Of a DNA stretch of 64,000 nucleotides, positions 26,117-34,813 are shown piece after piece; position 1 is the stretch's first letter; each line of letters starts with the position of its first letter. Location: assembly GCA_024742275.1 (NCBI GenBank), contig JANSYS010000001.1, positions 310,001 through 374,000 of the forward strand. Reading direction: 5' to 3'. The DNA comes from Alphaproteobacteria bacterium. GTDB taxonomy: Bacteria; Pseudomonadota; Alphaproteobacteria; Thalassobaculales; Thalassobaculaceae. A program made the translations under genes and the position numbers. The notes beneath the pieces are model-generated. The model did no database searches. It was not told the DNA's origin and saw nothing but the letters and a program-made list of their open reading frames with translations.

Positions 26117-27406
26117 ATGAAAATGACGAAGATGTTGAGGGGATCGGCGCTCGGCCTGGCCGCCGGACTGATGCTGTCCACCGCTGTTCAGGCGCAGGAG
26201 ACGATCAAGGTCGGCATTCTGCATTCGCTGTCCGGCACCATGGCGATCAGCGAGACGACGTTGAAAGACGCCATGCTGATGCTGATCGAACAGCAGAACG
26301 CCAAAGGCGGTCTGCTGGGTAAGAAACTCGAGCCGGTGGTCGTCGATCCGGCCTCCGATTGGCCGCTCTTCGCCGAGAAGGCACGCGAACTCATCACCGG
26401 CGAGAAGGTCGCGGCCGTGTTCGGCTGCTGGACCTCGGTCTCGCGCAAATCGGTGCTGCCGGTGTTCGAGGAGCTGAACAGCATCCTGTTCTACCCGGTT
26501 CAGTACGAGGGCGAGGAGAGCCAGCGCAACGTGTTCTACACCGGCGCCGCCCCGAACCAGCAGGCGATCCCGGCCGTCGACTACCTTGCCGAGGTCGAGG
26601 GCGTCGAGCGGTGGGTGCTTGCCGGTACCGACTACGTGTACCCGCGTACCACAAACAAGATTCTCGAGACCTATCTCCTCGATAGCGGCGTGGCCGCCGA
26701 GGACATCATGATCAACTACACGCCGTTCGGTCACTCCGACTGGCAGACCATCGTCGCCGACATCAAGTCGTTCGGCTCGGCCGGCAAAAAGACGGCGGTC
26801 GTCTCCACGATCAACGGCGATGCCAACGTGCCATTCTACAAGGAACTGGCCAACCAGGGCATCAAGGCCGAGGACATTCCGGTCGTCGCCTTCTCGGTCG
26901 GCGAAGAGGAACTGGCGGGCATCGACACCGCGCCGCTCGTCGGCCATCTCGCGGCGTGGAACTACTTCATGTCAGCTCCCACTCCCGAGAACGACGAGTT
27001 CATCGCTGCCTGGCACAAGTTCATCGGCGATGAGAACCGGGTCACCAACGACCCGATGGAAGCCCACTACATCGGCTTCAACATGTGGGTAAAGGCGGTC
27101 GAGAAGGCCGGCACCACCGACACCGACGCGGTGATCGACAGCATCATCGGCGTGTCCGTGCCGAACCTGACCGGCGGCTACTCGGCGATGATGCCGAACC
27201 ACCACATCACCAAGCCGGTTCTGATCGGCGAAATCCAGGATGACGGCCAGTTCGAAACCGTGTTCGAGACTCCCGGCCTCGTCGTCGGCGATGCGTGGTC
27301 GGACTTCCTTCCGGACTCCAAGGACCTGATCGCCGATTGGCGCAAGCCGATGAACTGCGGAAACTTCAACACCGCCACCGGCAAATGCGGCGGCAAGGGT
27401 AGCTGA
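26117..27406 (+). CDS. urtA: Urea ABC transporter substrate-binding protein
   Basis: The 429-residue protein begins with a signal peptide (MKMTKMLRGSALGLAAGLML, cleaved after VQA). Mature features match UrtA: the VGILHSLSGTMAISE N-terminus, VFGCWTSVSRKSVLPV, and the NSILFYPVQYEGEES segment. The conserved C-terminal cysteines (MNCGNFN and GKCGGKG) are present. It binds urea in the periplasm. It is first in the urt operon. Confidence 0.96.
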   Translation: MKMTKMLRGSALGLAAGLMLSTAVQAQETIKVGILHSLSGTMAISETTLKDAMLMLIEQQNAKGGLLGKKLEPVVVDPASDWPLFAEKARELITGEKVAAVFGCWTSVSRKSVLPVFEELNSILFYPVQYEGEESQRNVFYTGAAPNQQAIPAVDYLAEVEGVERWVLAGTDYVYPRTTNKILETYLLDSGVAAEDIMINYTPFGHSDWQTIVADIKSFGSAGKKTAVVSTINGDANVPFYKELANQGIKAEDIPVVAFSVGEEELAGIDTAPLVGHLAAWNYFMSAPTPENDEFIAAWHKFIGDENRVTNDPMEAHYIGFNMWVKAVEKAGTTDTDAVIDSIIGVSVPNLTGGYSAMMPNHHITKPVLIGEIQDDGQFETVFETPGLVVGDAWSDFLPDSKDLIADWRKPMNCGNFNTATGKCGGKGS

Positions 27407-27423
27407 CGCCACGCGTGAACCGG

Positions 27424-27451
27424 GGAGCCCCGTCCAATACGGCGGGGCTCC
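27424..27451 (+). terminator. Attenuating hairpin between urtA and urtB
   Basis: A 9-bp perfect stem (GGAGCCCCG with CGGGGCTCC) with a 10-base loop, followed by a short pyrimidine tract TTCTCT. Placed 17 bases after the urtA stop, it likely lets only part of transcription pass into urtB. It also argues for a urtB start downstream of it. Confidence 0.65.
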
Positions 27452-27477
27452 TTCTCTCCGGTCCTCTCCCAGTCAGC

Positions 27478-29124
27478 ATGCGAGCACCCCGAGCCATGGC
27501 GCGCTCTTGTTTTTCGATCCTTCAGCGGGTCACGCTTGTGCTTGTCCTGGCGACCGCCTTCCTCGGTGGGCCAGCACAAGCACAATCCGACTCCCCTGCC
27601 GAGCTTATCTCCCGCCTCGCCGGCGCCGACTTCCGCGAGACCGAGCGGATCGTAGAGGCCCTCGCGGCGACCGGCGACCCTGCGGTCGCCCCGGTCCTCG
27701 AGGCGCTTGGCGAGGGCGACCTGTTCTATCGGCGCTCGGACAACGCGGTCTTCATCGCCCGGCGCGGCGGGGCCGGATACCTGCTGACCGATCCGCTCAC
27801 CGGCGCCGATGCCGGCGAAGCGGGACGACGCGAGGTCACCAAGGTCCGCGTGAACAACAGCCTGCGCCGTGCCGTACGCTCGGCCATCGGCACCCTCACG
27901 CTTCAGAGCCCCGACCCAGGCGTGCGCATGGCCGCCGCCGAGGCGGTCCTGAAAAGTCGCGATCCCGAGGCCATCGGATCGCTCGACGCGGCGATCGGGC
28001 GCGAGCAAAACGAACGGGTGCGCACCGTCATGGAACGGGCGCGCGCCGCCGCGGTTCTGAACAGCGATGCCTCCGACGCCGATAAGATCGCGGCAGCGCA
28101 GACCATCGCCGAAAAAAGCGACCAGGAGGCCCGCGCCATCCTTATGGCCGCCAGCAACGGTGCCAGTGCCCAGTTGGGGGAGGCGCTGGCCTACGCCGTG
28201 CGCCAGGTCGAACGCGATCTCGCCATGTGGTCGGCGGCCCAGAACGTCTGGTACGGGCTGTCCCTCGGCTCCGTTCTGCTCCTGGCCGCCATCGGGCTCG
28301 CCATCACCTTCGGAGTCATGGGCGTCATCAACATGGCCCACGGCGAAATGGTGATGATCGGTGCCTACGTGACCTATGTGGTCCAGGAGATCATCCGCAA
28401 CCATGCTCCCTTCCTGTTCGACCTGTCCCTGCTGATCGCCCTCCCCCTCGCCTTCGTCACCGCCGGCGCGGTCGGCATGGCGATCGAACGGGGTATCATC
28501 CGGTTCTTGTACGGGCGGCCGCTGGAAACCCTCCTGGCGACCTGGGGCTTGTCGCTGATCCTCCAGCAGGTCGTGCGCAGCCTGTTCGGCCCGACGAACC
28601 AGGAGGTCGGCGCCCCGAGCTGGATGAGCGGCGCGTTCGAGTTGGGCGGACTGACGCTCACCTACGGCCGGGTCTGGATCATCGTCTTTGCCTTGGCGGT
28701 TTTCGCCGTGCTGGTGCTGGTTCTGCGCCACACGTCCTTCGGCCTGCAGATGCGCGCCGTCACCCAGAACCGGCGGATGGCGAGTTCCATGGGCATCCGC
28801 ACCAACTGGACGGACGCGCTCACCTTCGGTCTCGGCTCCGGGATAGCGGGCGTCGCCGGCGTCGCCCTGTCTCAGATCGACAACGTCAGCCCCAACCTCG
28901 GCCAGTCCTACATCATCGACAGCTTCCTGGTCGTGGTCTTCGGCGGGGTCGGGAACCTCTGGGGAACCCTGGTCGGCGCCCTCTCGCTCGGCGTGCTGAA
29001 CAAGTTCCTGGAGCCCTATGCCGGCGCAGTGCTCGGGAAGATCCTTGTGCTGGTCTTCATCATCCTGTTCATCCAGAAGCGCCCGCGCGGCCTGTTCGCG
29101 CTCAAAGGCCGGGCGGTGGAATGA
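27478..29124 (+). CDS. urtB: Urea ABC transporter permease UrtB
   Basis: From ATG 27478 the protein has 548 residues. A signal-like hydrophobic segment is followed by about 220 residues of exported helical sequence, then a LivH-type permease domain (for example GVMGVINMAHGEMVMIGAY and FGGVGNLWGTLVGA). This long N-terminal extension is normal for UrtB. The start is placed after the intergenic hairpin. Its stop overlaps the urtC start. Confidence 0.93.
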   Translation: MRAPRAMARSCFSILQRVTLVLVLATAFLGGPAQAQSDSPAELISRLAGADFRETERIVEALAATGDPAVAPVLEALGEGDLFYRRSDNAVFIARRGGAGYLLTDPLTGADAGEAGRREVTKVRVNNSLRRAVRSAIGTLTLQSPDPGVRMAAAEAVLKSRDPEAIGSLDAAIGREQNERVRTVMERARAAAVLNSDASDADKIAAAQTIAEKSDQEARAILMAASNGASAQLGEALAYAVRQVERDLAMWSAAQNVWYGLSLGSVLLLAAIGLAITFGVMGVINMAHGEMVMIGAYVTYVVQEIIRNHAPFLFDLSLLIALPLAFVTAGAVGMAIERGIIRFLYGRPLETLLATWGLSLILQQVVRSLFGPTNQEVGAPSWMSGAFELGGLTLTYGRVWIIVFALAVFAVLVLVLRHTSFGLQMRAVTQNRRMASSMGIRTNWTDALTFGLGSGIAGVAGVALSQIDNVSPNLGQSYIIDSFLVVVFGGVGNLWGTLVGALSLGVLNKFLEPYAGAVLGKILVLVFIILFIQKRPRGLFALKGRAVE

Positions 29125-30278
29125 TGATGACCGCTCGTTTCCTCCGCCTGACGGGTACTTCGGGGCTGATCCTGCTGGCCTGCCTCGCGGCGGCGGCGAT
29201 CTACGTGCCCGTCGCCAACCAGTTCATCCCCGAAACCTCCCTCTTCCACGTCTCGACCGCATCGGTGGTTGTGTTCGGCAAGTATCTCTGTTTCGCAATG
29301 CTGGCGCTCTCCATCGACCTGGTCTGGGGTTACTGCGGAATCCTGTCGCTGGGCCATGGCGCGTTCTTCGCGCTCGGCGGCTATGCCATGGGCATGCATC
29401 TGATGCGCGAGATCGGACCGCGAGGCGTCTACGGCAACCCGATTCTGCCGGATTTCATGGTGTTCCTGAACTGGGAGGAACTGCCCTGGTTCTGGCACGG
29501 CTTCGACATGTTCTGGTTCGCCATGGTCATGGTGCTGCTTGTGCCGGGCGCCCTGGCCTTCGTCTTCGGTTTCCTGGCCTTCCGCTCCCGGGTCACCGGC
29601 GTCTATCTCTCGATCATCACTCAGGCCATGACCTTCGCCCTGATGCTGGCCTTCTTCCGCAACGAGATGGGCTTCGGCGGCAATAACGGGCTGACCGACT
29701 TCAAGGATGTGCTTGGGTTCGACCTGCAGGCGGACGGTACCCGGATCGGCCTTTATCTGCTGTCCGTGCTCGCGCTCGCGCTCATGTTCCTGATATGCCG
29801 CGGGATCGTGCTTTCCCGCCTCGGGAAGGTGCTGATCGCCGTGCGCGACGCCGAAAGCCGGACCCGCTTCATCGGCTATCGGGTGGAGCACTACAAGCTG
29901 TTCGTGTTCACCGTGTCGGCGATGATGGCCGGAGTGGCGGGCGCACTCTACGTACCGCAGATCGGCATCATCAATCCGGGCGAGTTCGCGCCGGCCAATT
30001 CGATCGAGGCGGTGGTCTGGGTCGCGGTCGGCGGTCGCGGAACTCTGGTCGGCGCGGTGATCGGCGGCATCGGGGTGAACTTCGGCAAGAGCTACTTCAC
30101 CGGCGCCCTGCCCGAAATCTGGCTGTTCGCGTTGGGCGGTCTGTTTGTCGTCGTGACCCTGTTCATGCCGAAGGGCATCCTCGGCGTGCTGTCGCAGTGG
30201 CGCCGCAAGACGGCACCCGCCGAAACGGCAGCGTCGACCGCTCCCCGAACCGACGAAAAGGCGGAGGAGCGGGCATGA
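29121..30278 (+). CDS. urtC: Urea ABC transporter permease UrtC
   Basis: The 385-residue LivM-type permease starts at ATG 29121, overlapping the urtB stop by 4 bases; two further in-frame ATG codons follow directly. Motifs include WGYCGILSLGHGAFFALGGY and the coupling-loop region VRDAESRTRFIGYRVEHYK. It forms the channel with UrtB. The start of urtD overlaps its stop. Confidence 0.95.
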   Translation: MMMTARFLRLTGTSGLILLACLAAAAIYVPVANQFIPETSLFHVSTASVVVFGKYLCFAMLALSIDLVWGYCGILSLGHGAFFALGGYAMGMHLMREIGPRGVYGNPILPDFMVFLNWEELPWFWHGFDMFWFAMVMVLLVPGALAFVFGFLAFRSRVTGVYLSIITQAMTFALMLAFFRNEMGFGGNNGLTDFKDVLGFDLQADGTRIGLYLLSVLALALMFLICRGIVLSRLGKVLIAVRDAESRTRFIGYRVEHYKLFVFTVSAMMAGVAGALYVPQIGIINPGEFAPANSIEAVVWVAVGGRGTLVGAVIGGIGVNFGKSYFTGALPEIWLFALGGLFVVVTLFMPKGILGVLSQWRRKTAPAETAASTAPRTDEKAEERA

Positions 30279-31036
30279 ACACTCTCAGCAAGGAGCTGAC
30301 CCACACCGTCCTCTATCTCGACGGCATCAGCGTGTCGTTCGACGGGTTCAAGGCGCTCAACGACCTCTCGTTCGTCGTGGTACCGGGCGAGATGCGCGCC
30401 ATCATCGGCCCGAACGGCGCCGGCAAGACGACGATGATGGATGTGATCACCGGGAAGACTCGGCCCGATGTCGGAACCGCCCTCTTCGCCGGCCAGCACG
30501 ACCTCACCAAACTCGACGAGGCGTCGATCGCCCAACTCGGTATCGGCCGCAAGTTCCAGCGTCCGACCGTGTTCGAAAGCCACACGGTGCGCGACAACAT
30601 CGTGCTCGCCCTCGCCGGCAAACGAACGGTATTCGACACCCTGTTCGCCCGTGCCACAGAAGAAGAAGCCGATCGGATCGACCGCGTGCTCGACACCATC
30701 CGGCTGGCCGACCGGGCGGGGACGATGGCGGCTGATCTCAGCCACGGCCAAAAGCAGTGGCTGGAGATCGGTATGCTGCTGGCCCAGGACCCGTCGCTCC
30801 TCCTGGTGGATGAGCCGGTGGCCGGGATGACCGACGCGGAAACGGTGCAGACCGCCACTCTGCTGAAGGAGATCGCCAAGGATCATTCGGTCGTGGTCGT
30901 CGAACACGACATGAGCTTCGTGCAGGATCTGGGCGTCATGGTCACCGTGTTGCACGAGGGCTCGGTGCTTGCCGAGGGATCGCTCGACCGGGTCAGCGCG
31001 GACGAGCGCGTGATCGACGTCTATCTCGGCCGGTGA
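30275..31036 (+). CDS. urtD: Urea ABC transporter ATP-binding protein UrtD
   Basis: A 253-residue ATPase with Walker A GPNGAGKTT, the signature LSHGQKQWLEIG and Walker B LLLVDEP. The LSHGQKQWLEI form of the signature is typical of UrtD. It starts at ATG 30275, overlapping the urtC stop by 4 bases, with GGAGGAG upstream. Confidence 0.95.
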   Translation: MNTLSKELTHTVLYLDGISVSFDGFKALNDLSFVVVPGEMRAIIGPNGAGKTTMMDVITGKTRPDVGTALFAGQHDLTKLDEASIAQLGIGRKFQRPTVFESHTVRDNIVLALAGKRTVFDTLFARATEEEADRIDRVLDTIRLADRAGTMAADLSHGQKQWLEIGMLLAQDPSLLLVDEPVAGMTDAETVQTATLLKEIAKDHSVVVVEHDMSFVQDLGVMVTVLHEGSVLAEGSLDRVSADERVIDVYLGR

Positions 31037-31060
31037 GGCCAGGGAACCGGGGAGCAGACG

Positions 31061-31759
31061 ATGCTGACGATCAAGGATCTCACCCTGCACTACGGCGCCG
31101 CCCAGATCCTGTGGGGCATCGACCTGCAGGCGGAGGTCGGCAAGGTGACCTGCGTACTCGGACGCAACGGCGTCGGCAAGACCAGCCTGCTGCGCGGGAT
31201 CGTCGGGCATCACCCGGTCAGCGGCGGGACCCTGGCCTGGGACACGACCGATCTGACAGGCCTGCCTTCTTTCGAGCGGGCACGGGCCGGCATCGCCTAT
31301 GTGCCGCAGGGGCGGGAAATCTTCCCGCTGCTGACCGTGAAGGAGAACCTCCAGACGGGATACGCCTGCCTGCCGGCAAGCGAACGGCGGGTTCCGGATG
31401 AAATCTTCGACCTGTTCCCGGTATTGAACTCCATGCTGGACCGACGCGGCGGCGATCTGTCCGGCGGCCAGCAGCAGCAGCTGGCGATCGCCCGGGCGCT
31501 GGTCACCAAGCCCAAGCTGCTGATCCTCGACGAGCCGACGGAAGGCATCCAGCCGTCGATCATCAAGGATATCGGCCGCGCGATCGAAATCCTGCGCGAC
31601 CGCGGCGAGATGGCGATCCTGCTGGTCGAGCAGTATCTCGACTTCGCCAAGGCGCTGGCCGACAGCGTGGCCGTCATGAGCCGTGGACGCGTGGTGTTCT
31701 CCGGCCGCCCCGACGGCCCCGATTCAGGTGAGATCGACCGACTGATGGGGCTGACCTGA
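31061..31759 (+). CDS. urtE: Urea ABC transporter ATP-binding protein UrtE
   Basis: This 232-residue LivF-type ATPase has Walker A GRNGVGKTS, signature LSGGQQQQLAIARAL and Walker B LLILDEPTEGIQPS. It is the last gene of the operon. No urease or urea amidolyase gene follows; the next genes are on the opposite strand. Confidence 0.95.
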   Translation: MLTIKDLTLHYGAAQILWGIDLQAEVGKVTCVLGRNGVGKTSLLRGIVGHHPVSGGTLAWDTTDLTGLPSFERARAGIAYVPQGREIFPLLTVKENLQTGYACLPASERRVPDEIFDLFPVLNSMLDRRGGDLSGGQQQQLAIARALVTKPKLLILDEPTEGIQPSIIKDIGRAIEILRDRGEMAILLVEQYLDFAKALADSVAVMSRGRVVFSGRPDGPDSGEIDRLMGLT

Positions 31760-31796
31760 GAGCGGCCGAGCGATGGCTTGAGCTTGAGCCTGAGCC

Positions 31797-32846
31797 CTAT
31801 CCCTTCGCCTCGCCCAGCGACACGAGGCGCTGCAGCAGGGAGTCCCGTGTCACCATTCCCACCGCTCCGTCGCCGTCCAGCACGACCACCGGCTTCGGGT
31901 CGCGCAGAGTTTGCTCCATGACGCTTTCGATCTCGGTGTCCCGGCCGACCGTGACGTCGGACACGTCCCCTTGTAGCGGCACCATCACGTCGCCAGCCGT
32001 CAGCACGCCCAGCGGGTTCATATTGTGGACGAACTCCGCGACGTAATTATTTGCTGGATATGAATAAATCTCCCGGGGCGTTCCGCATTGGACGATCCGT
32101 CCACCCTCCATGATGGCGATCCGGTCACCGAGCTTGAACGCCTCGTCCAGGTCGTGGCTGACGAAGATGATGGTGCGCTTCAGGCTTTCCTGGAGGTCCA
32201 GCAACTCGTTCTGAAGGTGAGTGCGTATCAGCGGATCCAAAGCGGAGAACGGCTCGTCCATCAGAAGGATCGGCGCCTTCGTGGCGAACGCACGGGCCAG
32301 GCCGACACGCTGCTGCATGCCGCCGGAGAGTTCGGCCACCTTTCGATCGGCCCAATCGGAGAGGCCCACCAGCGCGAGCTGCTCGGCCACCTGCTCGGCG
32401 CGCTCCTTGGGGGCCATGCCGGCCAGTTCCAGACCCAAGCCGACATTCTCCTGGACGCTGCGCCAGGGAAGCAGACCGAACTGCTGAAACACCATCGCGA
32501 CCCGCTGCTGGCGCAGACGCCTCAGCATTGCCGGCTCGGCCTCGGAGATGTTCACCATGTCGGCGCCGTCGTTCACCATGACGCACCCCCGCGTCACGGG
32601 GTTCAGCGCATTCACCGCCCGTAGCAGGGTCGATTTTCCGGAGCCGGACAGGCCCATCAGCACCAGGATCTCGCCCTCGCCCACGGTCAGCGAACAGTCG
32701 TGAACCCCCAGCACCTGACCGGTCGCCGACTGGATCTCGCCGCGCGATTGCCCCGCGTCCATCAGCGGCAGCGCGGTCTGGGGGGTCTCGCCGAAGACGA
32801 TCGAGACGTTCCGGAACTCGACGGCCGCCGTCGTCCCGCCGCTCAT
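31797..32846 (-). CDS. choV: Choline ABC transporter ATP-binding protein
   Basis: The 349-residue protein has Walker A GLSGSGKSTLL, signature LSGGMQQRVGLARAFA and Walker B ILLMDEPFSALDP. The C-terminal 80 residues resemble a CBS-type regulatory domain as in ProV/ChoV. Assignment to choline follows from the adjacent ChoX-like binding protein. Start ATG 32846 overlaps the choW stop by 4 bases, which marks the true start; the frame continues upstream only as an out-of-frame shadow of choW. Confidence 0.9.
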   Translation of the reverse strand: MSGGTTAAVEFRNVSIVFGETPQTALPLMDAGQSRGEIQSATGQVLGVHDCSLTVGEGEILVLMGLSGSGKSTLLRAVNALNPVTRGCVMVNDGADMVNISEAEPAMLRRLRQQRVAMVFQQFGLLPWRSVQENVGLGLELAGMAPKERAEQVAEQLALVGLSDWADRKVAELSGGMQQRVGLARAFATKAPILLMDEPFSALDPLIRTHLQNELLDLQESLKRTIIFVSHDLDEAFKLGDRIAIMEGGRIVQCGTPREIYSYPANNYVAEFVHNMNPLGVLTAGDVMVPLQGDVSDVTVGRDTEIESVMEQTLRDPKPVVVLDGDGAVGMVTRDSLLQRLVSLGEAKG

Positions 32847-33676
32847 CCCTTTGTCACCCGCAACATGCGGTCGAGCATGATGGCGACCACGACGATGATG
32901 AACCCGGACTCGAAACCCAGCGCGGTGTTGACCTGATTCAGCGCGCGGACCACCGGGACCCCGAGACCATCGGCGCCGACCAGGGCGGCGATGACGACCA
33001 TGGACAGCGACAGCATGATGGTCTGGTTCAGCCCGGCCATGATCTGCGGGAAAGCATAGGGTAACTCGACCTTCCAGAGTTTCTGGGCCGGCGTGGCGCC
33101 GAACGCCTCGGCCGCCTCCAGCAGGTGGGTCGGGGTCGACACAACGCCCAAGTGCGTCAGTCGGATCGGCGCCGGCACGACGAAGATCACCGTGGCGATC
33201 AGGCCGGGAACCATGCCGATTCCGAAGAACACGATCGCCGGAATGAGGTAGACGAAGGTCGGCAGGGTCTGCATCAGGTCGAGAACCGGCCGCATGACCC
33301 GGTACAGCTTCGGGCGGTGGGCGACGGCGATCCCTATCGGCACGCCCACGCCCATGCACACCACGCAGGCGGAAAGCACGAGGGTCAGGGACTCCGTCGT
33401 CTCCTCCCAATACCCCTGGTTCAGAATGAACAGAAACCCAAGGACGATCAGGGTGGTCGTCTTCAGACTCCGCTGCAGGGCATAAGTGATGCCCGCGAAG
33501 ACGGCGACGATCACCAACGGATGGGGCCATTGCAGGACCAGCAGAATGGCGTCGATCATCCATTCCAGCGCGTCCGACAGCCCCCAGAAAAACCAGCCGC
33601 CATGGGTCTGCAGCCAGTCGAAAACCGATCCGGCCGTGCGCCCTACCGGGATCTTCGTCTCGGTCAGCCACTCCAT
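32843..33676 (-). CDS. choW: Choline ABC transporter permease
   Basis: A 277-residue inner membrane protein with about six hydrophobic helices and the binding-protein-dependent permease EAA-like loop (EAAEAFGATPAQKLWKVELP). This matches ProW/ChoW of glycine betaine/choline transporters. It overlaps choV downstream and lies 82 bases after choX. Confidence 0.92.
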   Translation of the reverse strand: MEWLTETKIPVGRTAGSVFDWLQTHGGWFFWGLSDALEWMIDAILLVLQWPHPLVIVAVFAGITYALQRSLKTTTLIVLGFLFILNQGYWEETTESLTLVLSACVVCMGVGVPIGIAVAHRPKLYRVMRPVLDLMQTLPTFVYLIPAIVFFGIGMVPGLIATVIFVVPAPIRLTHLGVVSTPTHLLEAAEAFGATPAQKLWKVELPYAFPQIMAGLNQTIMLSLSMVVIAALVGADGLGVPVVRALNQVNTALGFESGFIIVVVAIMLDRMLRVTKG

Positions 33677-33705
33677 GGGATCACTCCGCCGCTAAGTGGA
33701 AAAGC

Positions 33706-33735
33706 GGACGGGAGGGACGACCGCCCCTCCCGTCC
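33706..33735 (-). terminator. Hairpin between choX and choW
   Basis: An 11-bp perfect stem (GGACGGGAGGG with CCCTCCCGTCC) with an 8-base loop sits in the choX-choW gap. It probably reduces read-through from the binding-protein gene into choW. Confidence 0.55.
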
Positions 33736-33758
33736 ATCGGTTCTGTTCCTGCGTTGGC

Positions 33759-34685
33759 TCAGAGCCCCAGCGCAGCCTTCAGCGCCGCCTTCGCGTCGCC
33801 GCCGTCCCGCGTGGTCACGCCGTCGAGCCAGCCCATCACCACCTCCGGATTCTTCTTCATCCAGGCGGTGGCGGCGGCGTCCGGCTGGGTACCGTCATTC
33901 AGGATCGCGCCCATGATCTCGTTCTCCATCGCGAGGGAGAACTTAAGATTTTTCAACAGCATGCCGACATTCTTGCATTCGTCCACATAGCCGGCGCGGG
34001 TGTTGGTGTAGACCGTGGCACCGCCCAGGTTCGGGCCGAAATAATCGTCGCCGCCGGTGAGGTAGGTCAGGTCGAAATTGGCGTTCATCGGATGCGGTTC
34101 CCATCCGAGGAAGACAACGGGTTCGCCGCGCTGATCGGCCCGGGCGACCTGAGCCAGCATGCCCTGCTCGGAGCTCTCCTTGACTTCGAAACCCTTCAGG
34201 CCGAAGGCGTTCTTCTCGATCATGTCCATGATGAGGCGGTTGCCGTCGTTGCCCGGCTCGATGCCGTAGATCGTCTCGTCCAGAGCGTCGGCATGCTTGG
34301 CGATGTCCGCGAAACTCTTGATGCCGAGCTTGGCGCCGGCCGCGTTGGTGGCCAGGGTGTACTTCGCCCCTTCCAGGTTCTCGCGCACGGTGTCGACCGT
34401 TCCCTTGTCGCGGTAGGGCGCGATGTCGGCTTCCATGGTCGGCATCCAATTGCCGAGGAACACGTCGATGTCCCCTTGGGCCATGGAGGTGTAGGTGACA
34501 GGCACCGACAGCACCTTGATATCGGTCTCGTAGCCGAGCGCCTGCAACACTTCCGTCGTCGCGGCGGTGGTGGCTGTGATGTCGGTCCAGCCCACATCGG
34601 AGAAGGTGACGGTGTCGCAGCTCGCGTAAGCGGTGCCGGCGGAAAGGCTCAGCGCCAGGGCAAGCGCGGCGGTTCTGATTCTCAT
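33759..34685 (-). CDS. choX: Choline ABC transporter substrate-binding protein
   Basis: The 308-residue protein has a signal peptide (MRIRTAALALALSLSAGTAYA). The mature sequence shows ChoX features: CDTVTFSDVGWTDITATTA at the N-terminus, a VFLGNWMPTME segment and the FLGWEPHPMN motif carrying an aromatic cage residue for quaternary amines. It should bind choline and perhaps acetylcholine or betaine. Confidence 0.92.
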   Translation of the reverse strand: MRIRTAALALALSLSAGTAYASCDTVTFSDVGWTDITATTAATTEVLQALGYETDIKVLSVPVTYTSMAQGDIDVFLGNWMPTMEADIAPYRDKGTVDTVRENLEGAKYTLATNAAGAKLGIKSFADIAKHADALDETIYGIEPGNDGNRLIMDMIEKNAFGLKGFEVKESSEQGMLAQVARADQRGEPVVFLGWEPHPMNANFDLTYLTGGDDYFGPNLGGATVYTNTRAGYVDECKNVGMLLKNLKFSLAMENEIMGAILNDGTQPDAAATAWMKKNPEVVMGWLDGVTTRDGGDAKAALKAALGL

Positions 34686-34813
34686 CGCGAAAGGCTCTCC
34701 CGTTTCAGATAACGTGTCGTGACCATCCCCAGGTTGCGGACGATCCTGTCTCTATCACATCACAGATTGGGGCGAGGTCAACCGGAGCGGCCCGCCGGGA
34801 GGCCGCTTGCCGC

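Noticed and set aside
28227-29120. Upstream extension of the urtC frame
   Set aside because: It is an arginine/proline-rich shadow of urtB; urtC starts at 29121.
32847-33671. Upstream extension of the choV frame
   Set aside because: It is an out-of-frame shadow of choW; the true choV start is ATG 32846, overlapping the choW stop.
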